Assembly (NCBI GenBank): GCA_037074705.1
Contig: CM073591.1
Span: forward strand, 133,865,032 to 133,929,031
Source of the DNA: Zhengitettix transpicula
Taxonomy: Eukaryota > Arthropoda > Insecta > Orthoptera > Tetrigidae
Direction of reading: 5' to 3'
DNA length: 64,000 nt
The notes under the pieces were generated by a model that worked only from the letters and a program-made list of their open reading frames with translations, was not told the DNA's origin and did no database searches. Both the position numbers and the translations under genes were made by a program. Of the stretch, positions 36,151-48,770 are shown piece by piece. Every line of letters begins with the position of its first letter. Within the stretch, counting starts at the first letter, position 1.

Positions 36151-37200
36151 ATAAATTTTTGGTGACAATTTTATAGTATTACTGTTTTTTACACACAATG
36201 ATGCCGGAATGCTTCAATTGATGTCAGGAAAATATAACTATTAATATTATTTTTAGCATTTATTCTCGTAGGTAAAGTCTAGGAGCCCACATTGCAGTTT
36301 AAATCGGAATTCATTGCTTAAATGCTTGAGGTAGTAACCGAATGAAAATATATTCCATGACTTTCACAGAATTGTGGCTTTACAACAGATTTGAAATAAA
36401 GAAAGAAACTCTTCTTCTGAGTGTAATGTATAAATAAAATCTACTCAGAAGTCCAAAAAGATTTTATTTTATTTTAAATCATTTACACACATGAATTTCT
36501 CTGATGCGTACATGCTCTAATATTTTAAACCCAAAGTGAATTTGAAAGGAAATGATAGTATGTGTTTGTAAATTCATTGACGACAAAGAAGAAATAAAAG
36601 TTTGAAATTTTCCAGAACCTTAGGAACTTGTGCGTCCCAGGCAGGTAGTTTCGTTCGTGTAACATGAAACCCGTGTCCTGCTCAGGAATGTGGCAAGAAA
36701 GCCAGACCTGGAAATCAGTTTTGGACAATATTATGTTACGACGAAAATATGACAGAAATGAACGCAGCTTTCTTTAATGTTTTTGTAACTAGGATCGACC
36801 GCACATTTCCTTGAGCTCATCTTCACACAGGTAATAGACCTTCATTACTAATACTTTCACTTATCCTCGATTAAAACCAAGAATAAATATAATTAGTTAG
36901 TATCACAGAAGTCTGTATTCTACTGAGACTTTTATGAATACAATAATTTTTTTCTGATCAATACCAAGTATAAATAAAATTATCTGATATCCGAGAAGTA
37001 TGAGTTCAACTGAGACTTGGACAGTTCTCCGAACGTCAACCTCACATGGTTTAGAAAACAGTACATGTAAAATAGAAACGTCATTAAATCATGCGTGGAC
37101 AGTGACTGGTGTAAAAAATTTATGGGCAGAATGTGGCCTGTTAAACAAGCAGATTGGTAGGGCAATTATCGTCAGAAAAAACTGAAAAGAACAACAATCG
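36150..37200. other. AT-rich DNA without firm feature
   Basis: Chance frames only. The tract at 36899-37010 contains two related pieces (TATCACAGAAGTCTGTATTC and TATCCGAGAAGTATGAGTTC, each followed by [T/A]ACTGAGACTT), a direct duplication of about 40 bp with a period near 90 bp. Confidence 0.4.
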
Positions 37201-37470
37201 TTTAAGTATGTACTCCTGCGGTTTGTATAAAACACTGGGGGACATTAATGAGGAGTTGAAAACCATTTAATATTTTAAAAAACAAAATATTATAGCAATT
37301 GGTGATCTCAGTGCTCATAAAACTCAAAGAAAATAAAAAACTGAAAATCGTGTAAAGGCTATAACAGTGATAGCGGTAATTTACCCGTAATACTCATTCT
37401 TCATCGGTGTTCAAACATTAGGCGGTACAAAATGTGATCTAGTAAATTGTAGTTGAGTCTCTGCTAAGAT
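37200..37470 (+). pseudogene. Possible non-LTR endonuclease remnant
   Basis: One plus frame reads NEELKTI, a stop, then KQNIIAIGDLSAH, resembling the FYEEL..L..(Q)NIIIMGDFNAH text of apurinic-type endonuclease domains in non-LTR retrotransposons, with GDFNA changed to GDLSA. A GGTKCDLVNC string further on may match the later part of the domain. The frame is broken several times. A SINE follows immediately. It is a tentative identification from one motif. Confidence 0.35.
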
Positions 37471-37477
37471 CTACCAA

Positions 37478-37608
37478 ATGGATGGAGAAGTTTCGTACCT
37501 CACGGGGAGTCGACAAGGATAGCTCATATGGGAGGCCGTCACCGTAATAAGAGAAATTCCTGGGTTCGATTCTCGGTCCGGTTAAGCTTTTTATACCCTG
37601 ATCCTTCG
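37478..37608 (+). repeat. tRNA-derived SINE, copy 3
   Basis: This shares its leader (ATGGATGGAGAAGTTTCGT), A-box region (GGATAGCTCATATGGGAGG), B box (GGTTCGATTCTC at 37563-37574) and tail (CCTGATCCTTCG) with copy 1 at 169-305. The A-box region is the most tRNA-like of the three copies. Insertion sites are not clear. Confidence 0.75.
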
Positions 37609-38299
37609 TAAATGAGATTGAGAATTACTTTTCAGAGTTAAAAATCAACGATGAATCAGTCTAAAACAGTCGCCGAAGTTCTATAGGCCTCCACGAAGAA
37701 AACTGTTATAAATCTGTAAAACCACAGAATTGGATATTGATAAAGTCAAATATTCGTTAAAATTATTCTGTCAAAAACCAGGAAATAATATTATTTGAAA
37801 TATCATAATTATTTAATTATATTACAGAAGAATGTTTAACGATTCTGTCAACAGGAGATGATTCATCGACGAAGATAATGGAAGCATATAAATACTGAAA
37901 TTATCGTGCAAAGTTAATGAAATATTAACGAACCAGAAGTGCCTGTTTAAGGAGATGCCAATATACAAAACTAAGAATTTTATTATTTTAGGCTGAAGCA
38001 TAGAATGTTAACGTATTTATGGAAACAAATGGATTACTTAAGTTATAATAAATTATGTAAATTTTTAATAGCAAGCCAAAAATCGCGATCTTGAGATATT
38101 ATACAGGAAATTTCCTGAATAATAAATTAATTTATGAGCAGGAAATCGTTACTCTTTTTATGATCTGCTGCGTGTTTTGGACCGATAATTTCAGGATTAA
38201 ACAAAGATGTTGTAGTGCACAGACTAACAGCGAATGTGTTATCTGAGAGTTAAAGATATTAGAGTACTGTTAGAGAGAAGATGTTATCTGTAGTAAAAT

Positions 38300-38455
38300 G
38301 GGATGTTGAATAAGAAAGATAGCCAATTCCGACAAAAAAGTGATAATATAAATACCACACAACGTTTCTGGGATCCTTGTCTCTTCCCTGAGGTGCTAAG
38401 AAGAGCCTAGAGCGACACAATTGCACTTGTCAGTTGACAAAAGTCAAAAGCGACG
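38300..38455 (-). mobile_element. PLE terminal repeat, family D copy 3
   Basis: This aligns with 5388-5545 and 7436-7615 (GATAATATAAATACCACACA, ACGTTTCTGGGA, AAGAGCCTAGAGCGACACAA, GTCAGTTGACAAA). On the minus strand a degraded CTCAGGGA box, a hairpin closed by GGGA/TCCC and an intact GAAAC-GTT-GT occur at 38364-38392. It lies 55 bp downstream of the PLE GIY-YIG stop codon on the same strand, the place expected for a PLE terminal repeat. It is the copy that ties family D to Penelope-like elements. Confidence 0.65.
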
Positions 38456-38510
38456 GGATCGCAACAAGAATGGGAAGCAAGGGAGCAACAACAATGGGAA
38501 AACTGAAGGT

Positions 38511-38763
38511 TTAGCGTAATAATAAGGGATAATAGCAATTATTGAGTTTCATAGTGTCTGTTTGTACATTAATAGCTGTGATGTTTGGTTTAATGTGAAG
38601 CCTCTCTGAAATGAGTCTGGAATTGTACCTGGTGTCAGTGTCTAAAATCTTAGTATTTTGCCAATCAAATGTATGCTTAGAATTGATTATATGTTTCGAT
38701 ACCACAAATTGTTTATCAATGGGAAGTTTGATATTAGACATATGCTCCTTGATTGACGAGTAT
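38511..38763 (-). pseudogene. Penelope-like element, GIY-YIG C-terminal fragment
   Basis: The minus frame (ATG at 38741, open back to about 38763) contains YSSIKEHMSNIKLP, SKHIINSKHTFDWQNTKI, RLISERLHIK and a final INVQTDT..LNNCYY. This is the characteristic end of Penelope-like retroelement proteins, where the GIY-YIG nuclease domain (which nicks target DNA) is followed by H.FDW..TKIL, a [K/R]L.SE..HI segment and the NLQ.DT end. Only about the last 80 residues remain. The frame is closed upstream by a stop next to a 33-bp inverted repeat, and the catalytic GIY and YIG boxes are absent. It is a broken remnant, but little decayed within the part that survives. Confidence 0.8.
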
Positions 38764-38840
38764 TAAGGTAACGTTTTGTTTGCCCTATGCAGAAGGAATT
38801 ACAATTACATAGGGCAAACAAAACGTTCCCTTAATACACG
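38757..38840. repeat. 33-bp hairpin inverted repeat
   Basis: Arms 38757-38789 and 38808-38840 are reverse complements at 31 of 33 positions, including a perfect 20-bp core (AACGTTTTGTTTGCCCTATG), around an 18-nt loop. It immediately precedes (minus strand) the surviving PLE frame, and may be a rearrangement in which a piece of the element was copied back inverted. Confidence 0.85.
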
Positions 38841-39419
38841 TATCTGAATTGGCTGACTTTCTTATTCTCTTTTTTTCAATCAGACGTAATTTTTTCCATT
38901 TGTAATTATTGTAATAAATGATATTAAATCGATATTAAATGCCATGTTCAATTGGTAGTATATTGGTGAATACATAACTTGAAATCAATATAATCAAACA
39001 TTAAAATCATAAAAGCGATTGCGGAGTCCTTCGATCTGCCTAAGAAGAGTTACCTGCCAGATTATCGTAAATCAACGACGAACCCTTCAAATTCACTTCA
39101 AAAAGCTATTTAACCCAGTATTTTTGTCTACCAACCCCTGAGTGGATGTGTTTCATAGTTGTTATTAAAATACGTTTCAATATTATGTATAAAAACATTA
39201 AAGTGTGTTTCTAAAGTAATGTATTATATACTTACGTAAGTCGCTAGAAGGCGATAATCACCAAAGCTGCATAATTAATCTCATGTGAGTGAAGCAGATT
39301 TAGCTTCCCAATCGTGACGATTCATACCGTCTGTACACGATAACTGAGCACTATTTCACAGAAAAACATTTCGTTGAAAAATAAATGTTTACGCGACATG
39401 TTTGAATAATTAATTGCCT

Positions 39420-39815
39420 AGGAGCCGTTTACGTCGGCTATGTTCAGCGTAGATTCCAGCCAAAGGAATGCGTATACACGGACATGTGTCAGTGTAAAAG
39501 CAGGCAGGTTAGCCAAACATTCTGAACGCACTTGATAGCATCGCCGTGTTTACAGGAACAGCACTTAGGCGTGCGCTGAAAGCCTAGGTGTTTGGAGTAG
39601 TGCAAGGTGCCGGGATGCCATCGCTTTCAATCGATTTGTTTTTTCAGCAAGGGACAAAGAATCTCTACCCTGGTCCGGAATTAGATTTGTATGTTAGATA
39701 TTTTTTTCCCTGCTGTCGCAGGATAGACAAGTTGTTTGGCGAGTCCCCAAAGCAAAGAGGTGGGAACAGACGCAGGGTTCGATCTCTATTCGTAATCCGG
39801 CATAAGAAATAATTA
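39420..39815. other. GC-richer unique island
   Basis: A balanced-composition island. A 74-codon plus frame at 39588-39812 shows no recognisable domain. GGGTTCGATCTC at about 39776 resembles a polymerase III B box but no A box or shared SINE text accompanies it. Confidence 0.2.
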
Positions 39816-42800
39816 CACTTTCAACAATGCATGAACTATCTTCGAGGGGGATACTATGGTTCACATTTTTTCTTTGTCTTACGTCGCTTATGCTGTAGAA
39901 AATTTTTAAAAATTAGCACACTTTGAGTCAAGACTTCTATTAAAACAGGAACTATACTCAGAAATTTATTGTGAGATTCCATGTTATTCGCCGATTTTGC
40001 GAACGTTTCAGATTTTTCTCTGAAGACGCCACCGTTTATTCTCTAACGTTTGTTCAACAATACGCGACGTGACATTGTTGCGCGTCGAGGTCACAACGCT
40101 TCTCAAACAACAATAAATAAAATAAATAATCAAATTTTTCGACCTTTATTCAAGCATGAAAAATATAATTAATTAATTAATTTATTTTATTTGATTTATT
40201 TAAATAAACGTAATCAATTCTACATATTTTTACAAATCATTTATCAATTTATCTTTGGAGAATGAAACAAATGCCGCATTCAAATTTGCCATTCTTGTAT
40301 TCTTATAAAATAAAGATAGTTTTTTTCTTGTTTTCAACTTCTCAAACGGTAGGACGTACTTTTTGGTGATCTTCAAGAAAGTTATAGAGCACGCTCCCAA
40401 CAGAATCATTTGATTTTTTGAAATAAACATAATCAAAAATAAAACGGCACTAAAATTGAGATTAAGCTGCAAACTGTCCCGGAACGGTACGTCATTCAAG
40501 TTTCCAGGACACTAGTAAAGAGTGATCGCGGACATTCTGGTCCTCCATTTTCCCCATCGCGGAAGCTGATTGGATCAACCAACAGAATTTCCGGATCATC
40601 ATAGCCAGGACAGATTGCAGATGTATTGAGGCACCGAGTGGTGACTTTAAAACTTCGAGAATCTATTAATAAAGTGAAGTGGTCCTGTGAAAACCAGCGC
40701 GAGTTGATAAAAAAGAATTGGTTGAATAAAAATTCATTTGGACGTACTATTTGTTGTTGTCTTTTGCTGTTTTTGTTTGATTTGTTTTTGTTTTTATTAG
40801 TTAATGTGGTTATTATCGGCCCTTGCGATCATTCGGCCGCGATTTAAAAACAATTATTTTCATTGCACAGGTAATGCCAACCTTGTAATATAAAAACAAC
40901 TAATATGGTATTTTTTAACTGTGTTTAATAGTGTTGATGGGTGCGGTTGGCATCAGCGTCTGCCGCACAACTTATTTCCAAAACCGATTATAGGTTTTGG
41001 TGGCGCCCAAACAGAGTTAAATTTAATTACTGAGATGTTATGTTTTTTTTTGTGAATGCGGCAAATAGTTAAAAATAAATTTGATGGTACATTGTTTTTG
41101 TTTTGTGTGTGTCAACCCCAACACACCTATAACATATGCTCTTTCCACTGAACAGGCTGGTGCAGATATCTTTATCAGATAGAACGAAAGGTCGTACGAA
41201 GTATTTATAACGCGTTCTGTGTCCATAATGTGACGAAGAGGTAAACTTGTCAGGAAAGTTCCGTATTATAGCCACAATTGTTAATTGTTGCCATAAAAAC
41301 ATTATGATTGTTTAATTTAATACATATTAAATTCTTTTTATGTTTTCTAATATTTGTTGCGGTTGGTACTCTATTTTCACGCTGTAGTGAACCCAACCCA
41401 TGCCAGAAGTCTGGAGAATGAGGTCTTTATTATAGTTGTACATTCTAGCTGAGACGGGCCCACATGCTGCGGGTTGGTAACCGTGTGTGTGTGTGTTCAC
41501 TAGCCCCGTCTGGAGTACAGATGCTGTTGGAGTAGGCTTGCCCATCTTTGAGGTAAACTACGGAATTGTACATCTGCTATTGCTTAATAATAATTTATAA
41601 GTATAAGAACTCTCACTGTATCCAGAGCACTTTTGTTACCAAATATAGTCATATACGCAACTGACAAACTCCTACACGAACGAAGAACAATTGTAGTTTA
41701 GGATGTTGACATAAATTTGGCCTTTTTGATGGAATCTCATAACTATAACGCGCAACATGATGTACGGTAAGTCCGAGGAGCTGAACTGAGCTCTGCCGAA
41801 GCTGCCGGAACACGATCGCCTTGATGTATGCTGCCTGCTCCACTGACTTCTCCTTGATTTCCTGAGTCCAGAATAAGACGATACCTCAAATCAATAAACA
41901 GCTCGAGCACTAACACTCGATTGCTTTAGAGTTTCTCCACTACACAATCTTCCAAATTTGAATAAATAATTAAATAACTGTAACTGTAAAATCACATTTT
42001 TAACTTATCTATATTTTCTGTTTAAAACAATATCATCAAAGACACTGGAAAATCCAATAACATATAAAGAATAATTCAACAGAAGACATCGTGAACAATA
42101 ATATCCTCCATCCGTAGAAGTTTATTCAAATAAAAAATAGGGCCAGATTTCACTTATAGATTATGCATTTAAGTAGATGCAATCGTCCAATTTACCGATA
42201 GTATATTCTGTGGAGAATAATACAGACGTTAAGACATCGTTTGTTACTAAAGCATAACGTTTGTTGAGTTAAATTACATAAAAATATGAAATTATTTACA
42301 AATTATTTTAAATTCCAATTATTGCCTCCGTTTTGTAATAAAAATATCAGATTTTTAAAAAAATCGTTTTAGAACACCTAAAAAAATTTGTATTACATTT
42401 CAGAAAAAATGTAATTAACGAATAATTGCGGGGATTGCTTACATAGTCTAATGGAATATTTCCCGGTGATTGGTGCCTTTAGGAAAACAGGTTGCGGCTT
42501 TCTTTGCCCCGGAGATCGACCAGGCTCGTAGACCGTTTTCCTAGTTCCAGCTAAAGGGAACACAAGCATTTTAAAGAGAATTCTAACATCTCAACATGTC
42601 CCAGATGAAGAATCCCCTTGGTCTTTCTCTCTCGCTTTTTTACTTTTTATACGACGTTCCACCACCTAGGAACGTTATCACCGTTATCCATGTGGCGTAG
42701 GGATTCATTTTTTTTTCTTTTTGTCCCGTTTGCTGAGAAATCTCAACTATATTTAAGCAAACAATTATTTTGAAAAGTCGGGAGGATTTACGATGTCCTC

Positions 42801-43320
42801 AATATTTTCTCCTTTATCTCTATTTAAAATGTAATTATATGAAAAAAAGTAATTATGTTAAAAAAATAAGTAATTTACTATCAATAATAGTTTAATAAAA
42901 TAAATTTTTTAAGAAAACAACAACGATTCGGTACAACCTTCTCAGATTATGACTTTTGTAATCCTCGTTTTTCCTTTTTCTGTTTACTTTTATGTAATAA
43001 ATAACAGACGTAAAAAAAATATTAAAACACAATGCTTTATTTAATTATTCTCGTAATTTCCTGTTATTTTTGCATTCCATTTAAATTTCTATTTATGTTG
43101 GTTCTGCCAAAGTTCTACGATATTGTTTGATTAGATTCTTAGAAATTTTACATGTTCTATTTAAATTTTTTAAATTTATAACTTAACTTTCAAGCTTTTG
43201 ATTTAAGTCTATATTTAAATTGCATTGAGATATTAATCCAAGATCTTCATTGGTTCGTCGTCCTAAAGTCTAAACATACACATTCAGCACCAGTAGCAAT
43301 TCCACGCACAATAGGGTCTG
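39815..43320. other. AT-rich DNA with scattered moderate-GC patches
   Basis: No repeat or gene was recognised. Frames of 62-89 codons occur on both strands (for example 40230-40499 on -, 41327-41545 on -), none with a domain. Small balanced patches lie near 40480-40640, 41360-41560 and 42430-42700. Confidence 0.4.
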
Positions 43321-43680
43321 CGGGAGGGTTTTACCATGTTTCTGTCAGTGTGGAGAAAGGGTGTTCAGGTCCAGGCACCTGTCTCGGGGCGCCTCCCACG
43401 GGACGTCGCGACGCAGCAGTGGATTCTTCCCCGGGGAACATTTGCTGCGCCCCGGATTGCCTGCTCCAGGGACGGCTTAAACCGGTTGGGGAGGGAGGGG
43501 ACTTCGACATCTGTCTACTTGTAGTCGGTGTGTTTCGTTCTCGGATTTGTGCCCGGCATTCCTGGAACACATGTAGGCCTTCGAGGCGAGGCGCGGCGCG
43601 GAGGAGAGCGCGGGGGAGGGAGGATTTACGATATTCCGAATCTTCACGAAGATAATTAAACTGAGTCTCTGGCGTTATTG
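43320..43680. other. GC-rich island with open frames on both strands
   Basis: This island carries the longest open frame in the window: 192 codons on the minus strand (43331-43909). Its last ~100 codons are GC-rich (Pro, Arg, Ser, Gly) and its first half runs into AT-rich DNA. A 101-codon plus frame is open over the same bases. No domain, signal peptide or repeat is recognisable. Opposed open frames in a GC-rich patch are expected by chance, so no CDS is called. Confidence 0.3.
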
Positions 43681-43909
43681 TGCTACGGGAAAGCAAATAA
43701 ATAACGTCTCTGCTTGGATACGGAGAAAGACAGAGTGGTGCAGATAAAGCTGTGCTTACTTTTACTCTCTCCCTGGACCCGTAAAGCCGTTTTATACAGC
43801 GTATCATAAACATTAAACGTAATAACAAATCTTTTATATAATCTTGATTTTCATTACTTTGAATTTGTTTATTTAAACGAGGAAAGTTTATAAAATTAGT
43901 TGCAAGCAT

Positions 43910-44640
43910 GAGGAGAACAACGTGAGATTTTAATAAAATTGATACTTTCTTAAAAATATATATTGCTCATTATCCTACGTAACATTTATAACATCCCGAA
44001 GTTTACCTTGCAATTTAGACTTTGTAAATTCTCAATTACAAACTCTTTTTCAAAATACAATAATATTACATACTACGTAAGACTTCCTGTCTAATGGTTT
44101 GATGCCAGAATTTTTTCTCCCCGGAAAAAAAAATTCTCTTTATTTTTTGGCGCCCGAATGTGAGACTTTCAGATTTACACCGAACGACTTCCATCACGTA
44201 TAAACTACAATATATTTAAAATTAAGTTGAAAAGAAAATTAATTCAAATTGAGAATGAATACAAGCATTAAGGTACAAAATAGTACAACAAATTTAAGTG
44301 TACTAAGTGTTTGAATTAACAAAATTCCGTATTACCGTGGAAATAAGTACCAGGAAATTTAAAATGCGTGTAAAAAATTGAATTTATAATCATATGAGGA
44401 ACAGTTTTCTAATTAAGATTTAATGTAAAATTTTAAATAATACAATTGAAGCCATATTTTAGCGAAATAAAGTAAAACATAAAATAATATTGACATATTG
44501 TAAGACATAAAACGATTTGTTCCAATACATGTACAAACTGAGAAAGTTTTATGAACACAGACATACATTTTTGATACAGCTTCAATTTTATATTATATAA
44601 TTTTAAAGAATGTTTTTATACAGCATCGCAATTTCATCTA
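43910..44640. other. AT-rich DNA without recognisable feature
   Basis: No frames of note and no shared repeat. Confidence 0.5.
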
Positions 44641-45180
44641 GTTCAGTTAACGTCTCCAGTCTGTATTTTATTACACAAGAGACTTGATGGGCGATTGAAA
44701 CTTTCGTAGCTACAGAGCGGACTACGATTTGTGAGCTTGTAAAGCGGCTGTACTCTTCGAGAAGTTGTTCAGATCAGGTGCTTGCTTATATTGCACACGG
44801 AAGGATACGCCGTGTAGAAGAACCTAATCCATTCCTGCGAGATACGCCCTCTTTGCTCAATAAATCCCGGACCTGCGCCTATCGCATCGAACTACGAGCC
44901 TATAGCCAATAAATATAAATTACCGCGCACATATTATATTTTTAACACGCCCTCGCTGGCTGATAAGAAGAGCGCATCTCCCTTCCCGCCCTGGCGATGG
45001 GATGAAGTTTATCAGGTAGAGAAGCGCCCCCCACCCCTCCTGATATTTATAGGGGATGTGGAGTTGCCAACAATGCCCTATAAACTTGAGGAGAGAGAAC
45101 GTGAGCACTCCGCCACATGCCTGGAAAATTGCACGTGTTTTCCTTACTTCGCATAAAATGGTGATAAAGTAATGCACAAC
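44640..45180. other. GC-richer unique island
   Basis: A balanced-composition island ending in a GC-rich block (about 44930-45130). An 85-codon minus frame (44920-45177) has no recognisable domain. Confidence 0.2.
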
Positions 45181-46690
45181 AACGATACATTCAAAGAAAC
45201 ACTTATTTTATATAACTAATATCTTAAATTATTTAATTGAAAAATCCTATTATAAATTCATTTACGTGATTTAAAGCGGTTCTGACAGTCAGCAAACGAG
45301 AGCAGAGAATTATACAAACTTTGCCACATCGTCAATAATGAACAAGAAACCAAGAAACAGCTGCATGGAAAATAATATGTGACAACGTCACACGAATTTG
45401 ATTCGGCGGCACCAGGAAGAGCTTCAAGGTCAAATCGGCTCCGGTTTGAAAAGAACTATAGACGTAAATTGTGGCTAATATGACTTTATAATTGTCTGTC
45501 TATAAAGCGAACTTTCAAAACAACTTCAAATTTAAATACTGGTTAACATTGAAATCGACGCATGTCAAAATTATTTTTCATAAGAAATAACATCAGGATT
45601 TTATGTGCTCAGTGTGGAACTATCTTGATATAAGTCACTACAATACTACAATTATTTAAAAAACATTTTTAAAAAAATTCTATGATGATAAAGGGTATAA
45701 GAAAAATGGTGGAATTCCTTTTTGTTGTTTAAACTGTACGTTGATTTACCCGTATGACGACTCGCGTGATGTGGAATCGAACCAGAAAGCTATTAAAATT
45801 CCCATCTTCTAATGTCGTATAATTTATTGGTCCCGGGAGAGTTCATTTTCACATTCAAAAGTTATGTTTCTACTGTGACTGTAAAGTTTTGCTCTATATT
45901 CTGTGTTCGGGCGAACACTAATTACACGACCTTAATCTACCAGTGGTCCCAATGAAGTGTTGAGGAGCTCGTTATCTTGTTTATCCCGTTCCTTTGGTGT
46001 GGATATTTTGCGAAACGAAATGAAGCGGACTGACTCACGTTACTGGGTCAAATGATGGTGTCAATGGTGCTACGTAAATACTGACTCTGGGTCGGGGTAC
46101 ATTCCGGAGCAAATTGTGACCATTTGAATTTCACTTCGTCATTCTTAGCGGTTTCGAGTAATTAACTCCTTAAGTACAAACAGAAATGGTTTCTTTATAG
46201 TACAAGTACAACTGGTATCACGCCAACAGAAGCGAGTGCTCAAAAATTGTTTTTGAAACCTACATTACTAAGTGAGTCGATTCATTTACCTCCTTATTTA
46301 TTAATTAAATTATTTATTATTATATAGTCGGTAACATTAATCATTTTTGATGTAAGTCTTGTTCTTACTCGTGTAACAAACATAAATACCTCTAATTACA
46401 ATTGTAGATACAACATAGTGAACCACACATTAGAAATTCAACTAATAAATGATTGTATACACACAATGTTATATTAATTAATTTACCGGTCTCAATTAAT
46501 TTGTTCCGATTATACAGTTTCTGAAGCGTGACTTTCTCCACCTACGCTCGGAGAATTTGCTTCTCAGTCAATGTGTTACCATTCTTCGTGTCTACAAATA
46601 TATAATTTTTGATTCATATTTTACTATAGGCTATTTATAATGTTTAATTTCGTAATAATATATAAGTATATATTCTTACTATTTAAGATA
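45180..46690. other. AT-rich to balanced unique DNA
   Basis: Nothing recognised. GGAATCGAACC at about 45773 is a perfect inverted B-box string, but it has no A box and no similarity to the SINEs of this window beyond the box itself. Confidence 0.4.
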
Positions 46691-47033
46691 AACTATAAAT
46701 AAACAAAAGCCTTTTGTAAGTCAGAAAAAGATATTTAACAGGATTTCCACTACGTTCCGTCGCTAATTTATGACCCTATCTGGGTATTACGTTTTACAAA
46801 ATTTTGGTAGTTTTACCCTGACTTCTGTGGCCACAATTGTGACATGTATCCAGGAAGAAATGAAGAATCGTTTACATTTTAGTAGGCCTATGTTCTGAAA
46901 ATATCGCAATATCGACCCTGGCTCAAAATTTGTTAAAACGTCATACGTGATCAGGTCGCAAATTAGCGACGAAACGTATTGGATTAAATATCTTCTTCTG
47001 AGTTCAAACAGGCAGTTGTTTATTTATAATCTT
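46690..47033. mobile_element. Inverted-repeat element E4 with hammerhead-like cores
   Basis: A ~345-bp element with arms of about 115 bp (46690-46809 and 46915-47033), mutual reverse complements with moderate divergence, and a ~105-bp centre. The right arm, plus strand, reads GTGATCA, G, a perfect GTCGC/GCGAC hairpin, GAAAC-GTA (46947-46978); the core box differs from CTGANGA at two positions. The left arm, minus strand, keeps a shorter hairpin (GTC/GAC) followed by GGAAC-GTA. The cores face outward as in E2 and E3. Confidence 0.6.
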
Positions 47034-47039
47034 TAATTT

Positions 47040-48180
47040 CGATATATAAATGGAGTATATGTGCTCGCTACCTATCCGTTGTCCACGCAGCGTCACAACA
47101 GAAGTTTCTTCGCGCATTCACCTTCTTACTATTCGTTTACTGCGCTCGAAGAGAAGTTTCATTTAAAAACCTGCGGAGACAAATTAATTTCAGTTGTAAA
47201 CTAATCTCGATTATTATTATAAATTTTCGAACGCAATATGAACACCCATAAAATAGGAAATATCACGCTCTTCATGTATGACTACCTACTCACTTGTTGC
47301 CACAGCCAGAGACACGTTTCCAGATAGACGTCATATTCTGTTGCGACTATTTTGAAGAATCATTTTATGTTCAGTTAACAACACTCCTGGAGGAATAAAT
47401 TACGAAAAACGAGTTGTTGGTATCATTAGGATTCCTAACGAAGTTTGGACCTTCTGAAACAAGGTAATACGTTACGGGAACATTTGTTTTTAAGTTGTTA
47501 TAAGTATGCGATGAATGAAATTGTATAACTGTATTTTCTGTACATATTTGTAAGTAAACAGGATTATTGAAATAGGATAACGCTTTGAATGTGGCACCCA
47601 ACGAGTCGATAATATTTATTTGCAAAGGAAGAATGACGGGAACCAATCCGAATTTATGTCGTACCCCATTTTGGAAGGGGTAACAACCCTGCTGTAGTAC
47701 CGTGTGGCCCATGTGACCCCCAGACATCTTTGGACCATGCATTTTTTAAATTATCACGATTAGTGACCCTGTCTTCCACGTATTTTTGCTAAGTATGTAG
47801 CACATTTTCGAAATTTTTCCAGTTACTTATTTCCCTTTGGGTCACATTAAACCCACAGTACTTCAATGTTGTGACGGTATTTTTTTTCTTATTTCAGGGT
47901 TCTTGTGATAAGTAAGTTGGCAGACCTTTATTACTCATAAAATAAGTAAAAGGTTAAATTCATGTCAGTTCTGCGACGGGCACGACGCAAAACAATGGTG
48001 ACACGACGGGAACTTTATATCACATTATCCAATCTTTTCTCATGGTACCAGAGCATGATTAAATAATACAACTCCCTTTTACTAGTGTTGGTGTGGGCAA
48101 CGTGTTAAAAAATCTCTATAGAGAAATATAAAATGATGAATAGTGATGGAAAGTAACATTTCGAAAGAAACTGAACTTTG
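47040..48180. other. Mixed DNA, no gene recognised
   Basis: A 123-codon minus frame (47371-47742) begins MHGPKMSGGHMGH and lies in DNA of unremarkable composition. It is among the longer frames here but shows no domain, and no splice context supports it. Confidence 0.35.
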
Positions 48181-48770
48181 TGGTACCAAAATATTCATGT
48201 GACAAAGACAAGTTGCATGTAATTTTTGACGCTATTGGACTTGTGCGTGACGTTTCTTCAGATAGAAAATGCGGCTTGATCAATGAATGAGCTTCGACTC
48301 GGTTTGGCAGAGCCGTGGCGTGGGCACACCGTACCATGAGCCTCCAGCCTGTGGAATGTCCAGCGGTGGCGTATCGCATCACCACGGACTTATCAGCGAC
48401 CGTAAACTGCCAGTGGACTTGTTTACTTAACCCCAATTAAAAAGTCCCCTTCCCCTTCCAGCAGACACGGCCGAACACAAGGCTGCTCTGACAACAAACC
48501 GGCAAGCTAACGAGATGTCGTCACGACTGCAGCGATCCTGGCGGCTATAATTAAATAACACGCAGGCAGGGCCCTGCGTTGACAGCGGTTCTCGACACTG
48601 GCGGCGCTGTCATCGGCCAGGCATTCATCTCTGCTACGGCTCCGAGGTGGTCCGGAAGACATTCCTCCACTGATCACTTACACGCTGCAATTTATTCAAT
48701 TCGTTTCAAAACACGCAATCGTGTTAATTTTCGAGGCAGAAATGACTTCTGTTTCGCTCAAGACTAGACA
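48180..48770. other. GC-richer unique island
   Basis: A broad balanced island with a 106-codon minus frame (48116-48436) and a 62-codon plus frame, both without recognisable domain. It matches the other islands in size and sharp borders and is a candidate conserved non-coding element. Confidence 0.25.

Noticed and set aside
39770..39812. GGGTTCGATCTC near 39776 as a tRNA or SINE B box
   Set aside because: It is an isolated box without A box, tRNA fold or repeated context.
43331..43909. 192-codon minus-strand open frame, the longest in the window
   Set aside because: It has no recognisable domain, a strong composition shift along its length and an opposed 101-codon frame over the same GC-rich bases, as expected by chance.
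45770..45785. Perfect inverted B-box string GGAATCGAACC
   Set aside because: There is no A box at the right distance, no tRNA fold and no similarity to the SINEs of the window beyond the box.
47371..47742. 123-codon minus-strand open frame as a gene
   Set aside because: It has no domain, no splice or promoter context, and its length is within what chance gives in a window of this size.
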